From an uncultured Bacteroides sp. (GTDB taxonomy: Bacteria; Bacteroidota; Bacteroidia; Bacteroidales; Bacteroidaceae): a stretch of 22,245 nt of DNA. The position numbers and the translations under genes were made by a program. Shown one piece after another: positions 14,799 to 22,245 of the stretch (its first letter is position 1; every line of letters starts with the position of its first letter). The notes below the pieces were generated by a model, which had not been told where the DNA came from, made no database searches, and saw only the letters and a program-made list of their open reading frames with translations. The DNA is taken from contig CAJKDC010000042.1 of the NCBI GenBank assembly GCA_905198575.1, forward strand, positions 1-22,245, read 5' to 3'.

Positions 14799-17048
14799 AT
14801 GAAAAAGAATAAGTTCATTCCTTATGTGATGATGGCAGCGCTGATGCCTGCCGCAGTGACCGTTTCGGCACAGACAGCAGCTGATACAGTATCGGTAAAA
14901 AAAGTAGAAGGCAGCGAGCGTAATGTGATGCTTAATGCTTCGGATGCTTCCAAGCCTCGTGAAATTCAGATTGGTTTGCCCAGCGAGGATGTCAATGTAT
15001 ACGAAAACGGTCTGCCTGCCGTTTATTCTTCTGCCGTACATAAATTGCAGTATCACTGGCGCAGCGATGCCAGCCTGGGTGAAGTGGGACTGATGTCGCC
15101 TTCTGAATCGGCTATCCGTACGGGTAACATTGCTTATTCGGTGAACTCGTTCAGTAAACTGGGACAGAAAGAGTTTAAAGGGGTGCTGAACTACCGTGCC
15201 AATCACTTCGGCATGCAGCAGTTCGACCTGAACGTGACGGGTGGTATCGGCGACAAGTGGCTGTACTCGGGAAGTGTGTACCAGAATTTCGATCCGGGCA
15301 GCTTCGATGCCAAGTTTGACGAGTATGCCGACCGTATGCAGATGTATCGTGCCGGACTGACCCGCCTGTTTAATGACAACAAGGGCAGGATTACCTTACA
15401 ATATAAATATGCGTACAGCCGTAACACCGGTAATGAGCTGAATGCGGCTCCGTTTATCTATACCGGTGACGGTTCTATCAAGGAAATTCCGGGTTTTGAA
15501 CCGGGACTGGCTTCGTACGGACCTACCAGCGGTGAAATTGAATACATGGACGTGATGGACGGCAAGATGAAGAAGGCTAACCTGCGCGACTTGGAGAACA
15601 ACCGCTCGCACGAAGTGGCTTTGCTGACCGATTATACATTCGACAGCGGACTGAAATGGACGCTGGATATGAAATATATGAATGCGCCGGAAGCTAACTA
15701 TGTGGATTTTGGTGGAAGTACCATTACTGAGCTGACTGAAGAGGACGGATATACACTACAGGACGGTACGCCGTATGCCGGACTGGTAGAAGGACGACGC
15801 ACCTGGCTGCACCTCGGTAAGGTACAGAACTTCCTGGTGACTTCGGAACTGGAAAAGACCTTTGGCCGTCATCAGTTGCGCCTAGGCTTGAACGAATGGT
15901 ATTATCATCTGGATTATCATTCATCTTCTTTCCAGTGGACCGGTTCGGTGCAGGAATATCCTGAAATCCTGACTGCTCCCGACGGTAGCCGTTTCCGTGG
16001 CTTCAATGAACTGAGTCCGGAGTATACGGTAGGTTCGGAAAACAAACTGGCACTCTACCTGACCGACAACTGGCGCATCTCGCCGAAACTGAACTTCTAC
16101 TACGGCGGTCGTCTGGAATACTATCGCATGTCGGCCGACCAGATTGCGCATTCTCGCTACTCGGGCTTCCATATTGGTGATACCGCTCCCGACGGTGAGG
16201 TGATTACACCGGCCAACGTTACCAAGGACAAGCTGAACTATGCAGCTACCGCACAGCTGACTTACAATATGACCCGCCGCTTTGGTCTGACTGCCGATGC
16301 GACTGTGGCTACCCGTTTCCCGCGTATCAACGAATACGCCGGTACAGGTCCTACCGAAGAACAGTACAACCGTGTAACCATTCCTTTGATACGTGGTGGT
16401 CTGTTCTACAAGAACGACTGGATTGACCTGACTTCTATGGTGACTTACATTGCCAAGACCAACAACATCGACCAGCAGAACCTGACCAAACCGGGTACCA
16501 GCGAGGGTAAGACCGTGCTGCTGATTTACGATATCCAGACACTGGGATGGACTACCTCGGCAGAAATCGACCCGTTCAAGGGATTCCACTTGCATGCTTT
16601 GTTCACTTATCAGAAACCGGTATACAAGAATTACAGCGCCAGCGTAACCTTCAACGACGGAACGGAGATGAGCGTAAATGCCAACAATATGATTGTGAAG
16701 GAAATTCCGCAGGTGCTTGTAGAACTTGACCCTAGCTATAATATTACAAAAGACTTGCGTTTGTGGCTGAGTTTCCGTTACTTTGGAAAAACTTATGCCA
16801 ACCTGCAGGAGGCACTTTACTTCAACGGACGATGGGAAACCTTCGGTGGGGTGAACTGGACAGTCAACAAACATCTGGATCTGGGTGTATCGGTAGTGAA
16901 CTTCCTGAACCAGAAGGGTGCGAAAGGTACCATCAGCGGTTCGGAACTGATTACGAAGGAAGAAGCCGGAAAATATGCGGGCTGCTACATGAGTGGAAGC
17001 TATCTGCGTCCGTTTACCGTGGAATTCAGTGCGAGTGTGAAATTCTGA
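14799..17048 (+). CDS. TonB-dependent-receptor-like outer-membrane barrel protein
   Basis: 749 residues with a signal peptide (about 1-25, ending VSAQ) and a long beta-barrel region of alternating amphipathic strands ending in a terminal Phe (FSASVKF), typical of outer-membrane barrels. The N-terminal part is short and degenerate: EIQIGLPSEDVNVYENGLPA (about 55-74) resembles the start of a plug domain, but there is no carboxypeptidase-regulatory-like domain and no clear TonB box. It is therefore not a SusC-type protein, and there is no SusD partner. Barrel landmarks include LALYLTDNWRISPKLNFYYG (about 424-443), common in TonB-dependent receptors. It is followed after 43 bp by the GH36 gene, so it probably imports the galactoside or galactose-containing fragment used by that enzyme (inference). 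The ligand is not shown by the sequence. Confidence 0.85.
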   Translation: MKKNKFIPYVMMAALMPAAVTVSAQTAADTVSVKKVEGSERNVMLNASDASKPREIQIGLPSEDVNVYENGLPAVYSSAVHKLQYHWRSDASLGEVGLMSPSESAIRTGNIAYSVNSFSKLGQKEFKGVLNYRANHFGMQQFDLNVTGGIGDKWLYSGSVYQNFDPGSFDAKFDEYADRMQMYRAGLTRLFNDNKGRITLQYKYAYSRNTGNELNAAPFIYTGDGSIKEIPGFEPGLASYGPTSGEIEYMDVMDGKMKKANLRDLENNRSHEVALLTDYTFDSGLKWTLDMKYMNAPEANYVDFGGSTITELTEEDGYTLQDGTPYAGLVEGRRTWLHLGKVQNFLVTSELEKTFGRHQLRLGLNEWYYHLDYHSSSFQWTGSVQEYPEILTAPDGSRFRGFNELSPEYTVGSENKLALYLTDNWRISPKLNFYYGGRLEYYRMSADQIAHSRYSGFHIGDTAPDGEVITPANVTKDKLNYAATAQLTYNMTRRFGLTADATVATRFPRINEYAGTGPTEEQYNRVTIPLIRGGLFYKNDWIDLTSMVTYIAKTNNIDQQNLTKPGTSEGKTVLLIYDIQTLGWTTSAEIDPFKGFHLHALFTYQKPVYKNYSASVTFNDGTEMSVNANNMIVKEIPQVLVELDPSYNITKDLRLWLSFRYFGKTYANLQEALYFNGRWETFGGVNWTVNKHLDLGVSVVNFLNQKGAKGTISGSELITKEEAGKYAGCYMSGSYLRPFTVEFSASVKF

Positions 17049-17091
17049 TGAAAAATAATAGTTAAACCTTTACTAAATAATCAATAGAACC

Positions 17092-19281
17092 ATGAAAAAA
17101 GTTTTAATTGCAGGTGCCTTGCTGCTGGTAGCATGGCAGGCGGATGCAGCCGAGAAGAAGGTAATCCGTATTTCTACAGACCAGACAGACCTGATTCTTC
17201 AGGTGGGTGATAACGGACGTCTGTATCAGACGTATCTGGGACAGAAACTGGTGAACGACCAGGATGTGCAAAATTTGCCGTGGGACATTCATGCCGGTTC
17301 GGACGGCAGCGTGAGCCAGCGCGGCTGGGAAGTGTACAGCGGTTCGGGCAACGAGGATTATTTTGAACCGGCCATCGCCGTACGTCATAACGACGGAAAG
17401 ACTTCTACTTATTTATATTATGTATCATCAAGCACGCAGCCGGTTGAAGGCGGTACACAGACAACCATCAACCTGCGCGACGACAAATATCCGGTGGATG
17501 TAACCTTGCACTACGTGGCTTATCCGAAGGAAAACGTCATCAAGACATGGAGCGAAATCAAGCATCAGGAAAAACAGCCGGTGACACTGACCACCTACGC
17601 TTCGACTATGCTTTACTTCAATCGCTCATCGTATTATCTGACCGAGTTCAGCAGTGACTGGGCCAAGGAAGCGCAGATGAGCAGCCAGCAGTTGCAGTTC
17701 GGCAAGAAGGTGATTGATACCAAGTTGGGTAGCCGTGCAGCCATGCACACACATCCGTTCTTCGAAGTGGGACTGGACCAGCCGGTAGCCGAAAATCAGG
17801 GCGACGTGCTGATGGGTACACTGGGATGGACCGGTAACTTCCGCTTTACATTTGAGGTGGACAACGTGGGCAACCTGCGTGTGATTCCGGCCATCAACCC
17901 CTATGCTTCGGATTATCAGCTGAAAAAGGACGAAGTGTTCACTACACCGGAATTTATTTTCACACTGAGTTACAACGGAACTTCACAGGGCAGTCGCAAC
18001 TTACACAACTGGGCACGAAACTATAGTCTGAAAGACGGAAAAGGCAGTCGCATGACACTGCTGAACAACTGGGAAAATACCGGATTCAACTTTAACGAGG
18101 AAATCCTGGCCAACCTGATGAAAGAAGCCAAACACCTGGGCGTGGACATGTTCCTGCTGGACGACGGCTGGTTTGCCAACAAGTATCCGCGCAAGGACGA
18201 CAAGGCCGGACTGGGCGACTGGGAAGTGACTCACAGCAAATTGCCGGGCGGTGTACCTGCACTGGTGAAGGCTGCCAAGGAAGCCGGCGTGAAATTCGGT
18301 ATCTGGATTGAACCGGAAATGGTGAATCCGAAGAGTGAATTGTTCGAAAAACACCCGGACTGGGCTATTCACGACGAGAACCGCAAGATTTACTACTACC
18401 GTAACCAGCTGGTACTGGATTTGAGCAATCCGCAGGTACAGGACTATGTATATAATGTAGTAGACAAGCTGATGAAGGAAAATCCGGAAATAGCTTTCTT
18501 TAAATGGGATTGCAACAGTCCGATTACCAACATCTACTCACCTTATCTGAAAGACAAACAGGGCAACCTGTACATCGACCATGTGCGTGGCGTGTATAAC
18601 GTGATGCGCCGTGTGAAAGAAAATTATCCGAACGTACCGATGATGCTTTGCTCGGGTGGTGGTGCACGCTGCGACTACGAAGCGCTGAAGTACTTTACTG
18701 AATTCTGGTGCAGCGACAATACAGATCCGGTAGAACGTGTATACATTCAGTGGGGATTCTCACAGTTCTTCCCTGCAAAGGCCATGTGTGCGCATGTGAC
18801 CAGCTGGAATAAGAATACTTCAGTGAAATTCCGTACCGATGTGGCTTCAATGTGCAAGATGGGCTTTGATATCGGTCTGAAGGATATGAATGCTGACGAA
18901 TTGGAATACTGCCAGGATGCCGTAGCCAACTGGAAACGTCTGCAGCCGGCTATCATGGATGGTGAGCAGTACCGTCTGGTATCACCTTACAAGAGCAACC
19001 ACATGGCAGTGAACTATGTAAGCCAGGACAAAGGCAAGGCTGTACTGTTTGCTTACGATGTATATCCTCGCTTCCAGGAAAAACTGATGGCAGTGAAGTT
19101 GCAGGGTCTTGACCCGCACAAGATGTACCGCGTAGAGGAAATCAACCTGATGCCGGGTGTGGAATCTACTTTGAAGGCAAACGGTAAGGTGTACTCAGGT
19201 GATTATCTGATGAAGGTTGGTTTGGATGTATTTGGCTTTGCCGCTACACAGAGTCACGTAGTAGAGTTTACTGCACAATAA
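17092..19281 (+). CDS. Secreted GH36 alpha-galactosidase
   Basis: 729 residues of glycoside hydrolase family 36. It should hydrolyse terminal alpha-galactosyl residues with retention, from raffinose-type sugars, galactomannan or host alpha-galactosides. A signal peptide (about 1-19, ending ADA) suggests a periplasmic location. An N-terminal beta-sandwich (about 20-300) precedes the TIM barrel. Catalytic landmarks are LDDGWF (356-361), WIEPEMV (405-411), FFKWDCN (469-475) with nucleophile Asp473, CSGGGARCD (520-528), and CSDNTDP (540-546) with acid/base Asp542. The 69-residue gap between the two catalytic aspartates fits the family. A C-terminal beta-domain follows. An alpha-N-acetylgalactosaminidase specificity cannot be excluded from motifs alone. 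It is the second gene of the receptor operon and is followed by a hairpin at 19345-19374. Confidence 0.93.
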   Translation: MKKVLIAGALLLVAWQADAAEKKVIRISTDQTDLILQVGDNGRLYQTYLGQKLVNDQDVQNLPWDIHAGSDGSVSQRGWEVYSGSGNEDYFEPAIAVRHNDGKTSTYLYYVSSSTQPVEGGTQTTINLRDDKYPVDVTLHYVAYPKENVIKTWSEIKHQEKQPVTLTTYASTMLYFNRSSYYLTEFSSDWAKEAQMSSQQLQFGKKVIDTKLGSRAAMHTHPFFEVGLDQPVAENQGDVLMGTLGWTGNFRFTFEVDNVGNLRVIPAINPYASDYQLKKDEVFTTPEFIFTLSYNGTSQGSRNLHNWARNYSLKDGKGSRMTLLNNWENTGFNFNEEILANLMKEAKHLGVDMFLLDDGWFANKYPRKDDKAGLGDWEVTHSKLPGGVPALVKAAKEAGVKFGIWIEPEMVNPKSELFEKHPDWAIHDENRKIYYYRNQLVLDLSNPQVQDYVYNVVDKLMKENPEIAFFKWDCNSPITNIYSPYLKDKQGNLYIDHVRGVYNVMRRVKENYPNVPMMLCSGGGARCDYEALKYFTEFWCSDNTDPVERVYIQWGFSQFFPAKAMCAHVTSWNKNTSVKFRTDVASMCKMGFDIGLKDMNADELEYCQDAVANWKRLQPAIMDGEQYRLVSPYKSNHMAVNYVSQDKGKAVLFAYDVYPRFQEKLMAVKLQGLDPHKMYRVEEINLMPGVESTLKANGKVYSGDYLMKVGLDVFGFAATQSHVVEFTAQ

Positions 19282-19344
19282 TTGATAAGCTTAGTTTTAT
19301 AAGATAGGTAATTTTTTAGGGTTAGAAGAGAGAGTGAAGCATGA

Positions 19345-19377
19345 GGGGCTGTATCGTAATTACGACACAGCCCCTTT
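19345..19377 (+). terminator. Terminator-like hairpin after the alpha-galactosidase gene
   Basis: GGGGCTGT (19345-19352) pairs perfectly with ACAGCCCC (19367-19374), with an inner TCGTA/TACGA stem (19354-19358 and 19361-19365). Only three T residues follow, so termination may be partial. The loops do not carry the TCACGA motif seen in the two-hairpin elements. Confidence 0.6.
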
Positions 19378-19504
19378 GCATACTATCAAATTAGATTAGA
19401 AATGTAAGTGTTAATATTTTGATATGAGAATTTAAATTATAATCTCTGAACTGGATTTGTGAAATGAAAAGTATTAGTTATATAAATTCTCAAAATCATA
19501 CAAT

Positions 19505-21259
19505 TTAGACAAACTTGATATTGGTGTAAGTGTGTTTAGACTTAATACTTCCATCTGGATAATAAATGGTAATAGTTACATCGTAAGTGTTTCCTTGAGT
19601 TAAATCTGGAGTGATGTTAAACTGGATAATGAATGATTGAGTAATAGCTCCGGTTATCGGTAAATCACTCAAACTGATATTAAAGTTTCCGGTAGTCATT
19701 AATACTGCACCACCTGTGTAGGTAGAGAATAATGTAGGGTCTTCATTATATAACCAGTTTGTATAACGATGAGGATCATCGCTAAGGCCACTCCATACAG
19801 TATAAATAAGCCCTTTTGATGAATTCCAATTATAATATTCTGAATCATCTTTTACTGACAAAACAGACCATGGAGCTTGATTTCCCGGTTGGTTAGGTTC
19901 ATCTGTAAAATATACATAAAAACGATTTGCACCTTCACGGAAGGTGAAATTTTCGTCTGCATAATGTAACATGATGCCTCCACATTCGCCCCCTGCATTT
20001 CTATAGTTGTTTGCTTTTGTTTTTAGCATTTCCATATCAGCTGGAGGAGTTGTCATTCTTTCTCCAAAATGCTGTGTGCGACCTACACCGTTATAACAAT
20101 CTAAATACTCTGATAGTGTCGCAACATCAGTAATGTTAATAGCTCCATTAATATAGTTGTGATCAATACCTACACATCCGAACCTGACATCCATAGTTCT
20201 AGAGAGCTCGCTTGCCCAATCTTTTATTTCTTCGGCAACTTTGTTTGCTTCTTGTGACATACTTCCAGAGTTGTCAACTAAAAAGACAATATCTGCTTTA
20301 CCTTTAGTAACTGGGATATTAGCGCGTGAATGCGTTGCTACTTCTTCACCATTGATTACTTTTATGCCTTTTTGTTTTCCGTTTATTTCAACCCATACAT
20401 TTTGGTTTTTTTCACTCGTTCCGAATAGCTCTAGCCATTCTTTGTCGTTTTGGATACCTGCTAGTGTAAAATAACCAATTTTAGGATTGTTTTCATCTAT
20501 ATTTAATGGAGAGATACTGGTTGGCATAATAAATGTTTCATCTCCATCTGCTATAGTAGGAGCTTTACCAGCTTGTGAATCTGATGGAATACCAGTAGGG
20601 ATACCTGTTGACAATTCAATAGTTTCACCATTAATTGTAATTATAAGGATACCGTTTGTTGCATCATATTCAACGTTCTCAAACCATGAATCTCCTTTTT
20701 GGCCAGCTCCTCCGTCGCTTCCATCTTCACCGACAGCTTTCACTGGATTTCCATTGTCGTCTAAGACTTCTGTAAATGTTAATCCCTTATCATAACTAAT
20801 CATCCAGTAACCGCCAGCATTGACTTTTAGCTGAGGAGTGACTGCATCGGATCCTGTTACAGGTACTTTGTTTCCGTCTTTATCAGTCAGCCAGTTTTGT
20901 TTGCCATCAATGGTTTGTGTCCAGTAGTATTGTCCGTCTGTATCTTTATCGAAGCCAATGACTGGAGCATCTTTTCCTGCGGTACCATTGGTTATTGATG
21001 CAGTTTTACCATCACTGAATTGAATCGTATACCCGTTTTCAGTTTCTGTTACCTTAGTTATATAAATATTGCCTTCCAAAGCATTGACAATTGCTCCCAT
21101 AGATGTGATGTCAGTATTCATCTGGGTTAGTTTATCCTCAATGTTTGTTAAACGATTGTCCAAGTCGTTTACTTTGTCCCAAAGCTCGCCATCGTCATAC
21201 TTACAAGATACAGCTCCGACTATCGCCAGTAGCCATAAAAAGAAAGATTTTAGTTTCAT
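19505..21259 (-). CDS. Surface lipoprotein with DUF4988-type N-terminus and a von Willebrand A domain
   Basis: 584 residues. A lipoprotein signal peptide ends in GAVSC with acylated Cys19, so the protein is outer-membrane anchored. A short coiled coil (about 24-60, WDKVNDLDNRLTNIEDKL) and tandem beta-rich DUF4988/PL29-N-terminal-like repeats follow (about 62-215), including YYWTQTIDGKQNWLTDKDG and YWMISYDKGLTFTEVLDDNG. A linker domain precedes a von Willebrand A domain (about 322-530) with an intact MIDAS motif DNSGS (329-333) in IVFLVDNSGSMSQEA. Von Willebrand A domains bind proteins through a metal ion, so an adhesin or scaffold role is likely (inference); no lyase catalytic domain is present. 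The gene is AT-rich compared with its neighbours. It is alone on its strand, with a -7 promoter element at 21355-21362. Confidence 0.85.
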   Translation of the reverse strand: MKLKSFFLWLLAIVGAVSCKYDDGELWDKVNDLDNRLTNIEDKLTQMNTDITSMGAIVNALEGNIYITKVTETENGYTIQFSDGKTASITNGTAGKDAPVIGFDKDTDGQYYWTQTIDGKQNWLTDKDGNKVPVTGSDAVTPQLKVNAGGYWMISYDKGLTFTEVLDDNGNPVKAVGEDGSDGGAGQKGDSWFENVEYDATNGILIITINGETIELSTGIPTGIPSDSQAGKAPTIADGDETFIMPTSISPLNIDENNPKIGYFTLAGIQNDKEWLELFGTSEKNQNVWVEINGKQKGIKVINGEEVATHSRANIPVTKGKADIVFLVDNSGSMSQEANKVAEEIKDWASELSRTMDVRFGCVGIDHNYINGAINITDVATLSEYLDCYNGVGRTQHFGERMTTPPADMEMLKTKANNYRNAGGECGGIMLHYADENFTFREGANRFYVYFTDEPNQPGNQAPWSVLSVKDDSEYYNWNSSKGLIYTVWSGLSDDPHRYTNWLYNEDPTLFSTYTGGAVLMTTGNFNISLSDLPITGAITQSFIIQFNITPDLTQGNTYDVTITIYYPDGSIKSKHTYTNIKFV

Positions 21260-21354
21260 AATGTTGATTTTAAAGTTAATAATAATTTTATTTAAAAGGT
21301 CTCTTATTTTTAATATTGGATGTGTAAACTGCTAACATAGACTAACTGTTATTA

Positions 21355-21362
21355 CAAAAATA
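21355..21362 (-). promoter_or_regulatory. -7 element upstream of the lipoprotein gene
   Basis: TATTTTTG on the minus strand matches TAnnTTTG, about 95 bp before the ATG at 21259. No TTTG occurs at the expected distance, so the promoter is either weak or activator-dependent. Confidence 0.45.
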
Positions 21363-21784
21363 CAATAAAATTTAATGTTATTAACTCTAGACATTTGGAC
21401 TAAAGGATAAGTGGTATGAATCACAATAAATTTGGTTTAATTTATAGAAAATTCGGTGTTATTTTTTTATATTTTAGTAATCTTCGATTCTTGTATTTAT
21501 TTTTTTTATTGTTTTCTGTCATTACTTGTTTTTGGTAATGTTTCGTTTTGTTATGCTGTGTGTATAATATGTAACGTATTGAAGCCTATAAAACGAATAT
21601 CTTGTTGTATAACCTACGAATTGACTTTTCTTTGTATTTTTAATAAAAAGAAACTGTTTGTAGCGTAAAACCAGATAAAAAGGATGTAAAAGGCGTACAT
21701 GTTCATTTCTTTGCTTTTGATATGTAAGAAATCTTGATTAAAATCATGTAAATAGTAAGTATTTAAGCGTTTTTTCTATAAAAT
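21363..21784. other. AT-rich intergenic region with no recognised gene
   Basis: This stretch is very AT-rich, with many stops in all frames. The longest open stretch (21456-21668, plus) is Phe/Tyr/Cys-rich and looks like chance translation of AT-rich DNA. I see no RNA gene, IS end or terminator that I could support. Confidence 0.5.
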
Positions 21785-21815
21785 GTTTTGAAATTAAAAA
21801 CTTTTCGTATATTTG
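21785..21815 (+). promoter_or_regulatory. Promoter of the SusC-like gene
   Basis: TATATTTG (21808-21815) matches TAnnTTTG. Upstream, TTTT (21785-21788) lies at 19 nt and TTTG (21787-21790) at 17 nt, so the -33 element is close but not ideal. The leader to the ATG at 21886 would be about 65 nt. Confidence 0.5.
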
Positions 21816-21885
21816 CGATTGTATTAACAAATATGAGAATTTTTAGAGAGAGAGTTTACCTATGTGTAATTAAAAAAAATGTTTT

Positions 21886-22224
21886 ATGAGAAAGAAAAGA
21901 GTTCTGTTTATCCTGGCCTCCCTCTTCTTGTGGGTAGACCTGGCGATGGCTCAGATTGCGAGGATTACGGGTGTTGTAATCTCTCAGGACGACAACGAAC
22001 CGGTTGTCGGAGCATCAGTATTATTGAAAGGTACAACAGTAGGTTCTATTACGGACATTGACGGTAAGTTCACCATCACTAATGTACCTAAAGATGCCAA
22101 AACATTGATTGTTTCTTTCGTGGGACTGCGAACGAAAGAAGTACCGGTTTCGGACGAAGAAATGGGCACAGTTGCAAATATCCGTGGCTTTTTTTGTAGT
22201 ATAGGTCTATATTTTCTTGTTTAA
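21886..22224 (+). pseudogene. Truncated SusC/RagA-type TonB-dependent receptor (N-terminal fragment)
   Basis: 112 residues that begin as a SusC-like receptor. A signal peptide (about 1-22, ending AMA) is followed by a carboxypeptidase-regulatory-like domain: RITGVVISQDDNEPVVGASV (26-45), LLKGTTVGSITDIDGKFTI (46-64) and LIVSFVGLRTKEVPVSDEEM (76-95). A normal protein would continue into the LDEVVV/TonB-box and plug region and reach about 1000 residues. Here the similarity ends near residue 97 (about 22170), and an unrelated tail (NIRGFFCSIGLYFLV) leads to a stop at 22222-22224. The other two plus frames also stop within about 30 bases, so this is a real break and not a simple frameshift. An insertion element or recombination junction around 22170 is the likely cause (inference); the rest of the gene may lie beyond the window. 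Confidence 0.75.
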
Positions 22225-22245
22225 TGCTTAAATGTTTATAAGAAG

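Noticed and set aside
19345..19374. Third member of the TCACGA two-hairpin family
   Set aside because: The hairpin has a TCGTA/TACGA inner stem, no TCACGA loop and no second hairpin 40 nt away. It is treated as an ordinary terminator.

Overview
The window looks like chromosomal DNA of a Bacteroidaceae member, most likely Bacteroides or Phocaeicola. Evidence: Bacteroidetes-type promoters (TAnnTTTG with an upstream TTTG), few Shine-Dalgarno sequences, an HU-HIG/DUF4248/amidase gene cluster beside a capsule-type export locus, a DUF6377 regulator, a DUF4988-type lipoprotein and a SusC-like N-terminus. The species cannot be fixed by reading alone.

Layout from left to right. (1) 1-503: decayed, frameshifted 3' part of an IS66-family transposase. 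(2) 652-4359, minus strand: the first two genes of an envelope polysaccharide export operon (SLBB/Wza-like exporter, then Wzz-like chain-length protein), with a consensus promoter. The IS66 remnant sits where further polysaccharide genes would be expected. (3) 4421-5216, minus: a small two-gene unit of unknown function; its first gene is split by a +1 frameshift. (4) 5228-5321, minus: a candidate ~90-nt structured RNA with its own promoter and terminator. (5) 5405-7344, minus: a GC-rich set of two HU-like proteins, a DUF4248 protein and an unknown 151-residue protein. (6) 7470-10577, plus: an origin-like region, a winged-helix replication-initiator-like protein, a DnaB-type helicase and a T7-lysozyme-like amidase. 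(7) 10590-10669: a second copy of the two-hairpin element. (8) 10703-14511, minus: an OPT-family transporter and a DUF6377 membrane regulator. (9) 14672-19377, plus: a TonB-dependent-receptor-like barrel protein and a secreted GH36 alpha-galactosidase in one operon, divergent from the regulator. (10) 19505-21362, minus: a lipoprotein with a von Willebrand A domain. (11) 21785-22224, plus: the start of a SusC-like receptor, cut off after about 95 family-like residues.

The most interesting part is 5.2-10.7 kb. It is a divergently transcribed phage-like DNA-metabolism module (two nucleoid-type proteins, DUF4248, initiator, DnaB helicase, amidase) with no integrase, capsid, tail or conjugation genes. 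It carries origin-like repeats and is much more GC-rich than its surroundings. Related HU/DUF4248/amidase clusters beside capsule loci are familiar in Bacteroides, but I know of no assigned function. The second notable item is a pair of two-hairpin elements whose four apical loops all contain TCACGA (plus-strand sense), exactly 40 nt apart within each element, with different but base-paired stems.
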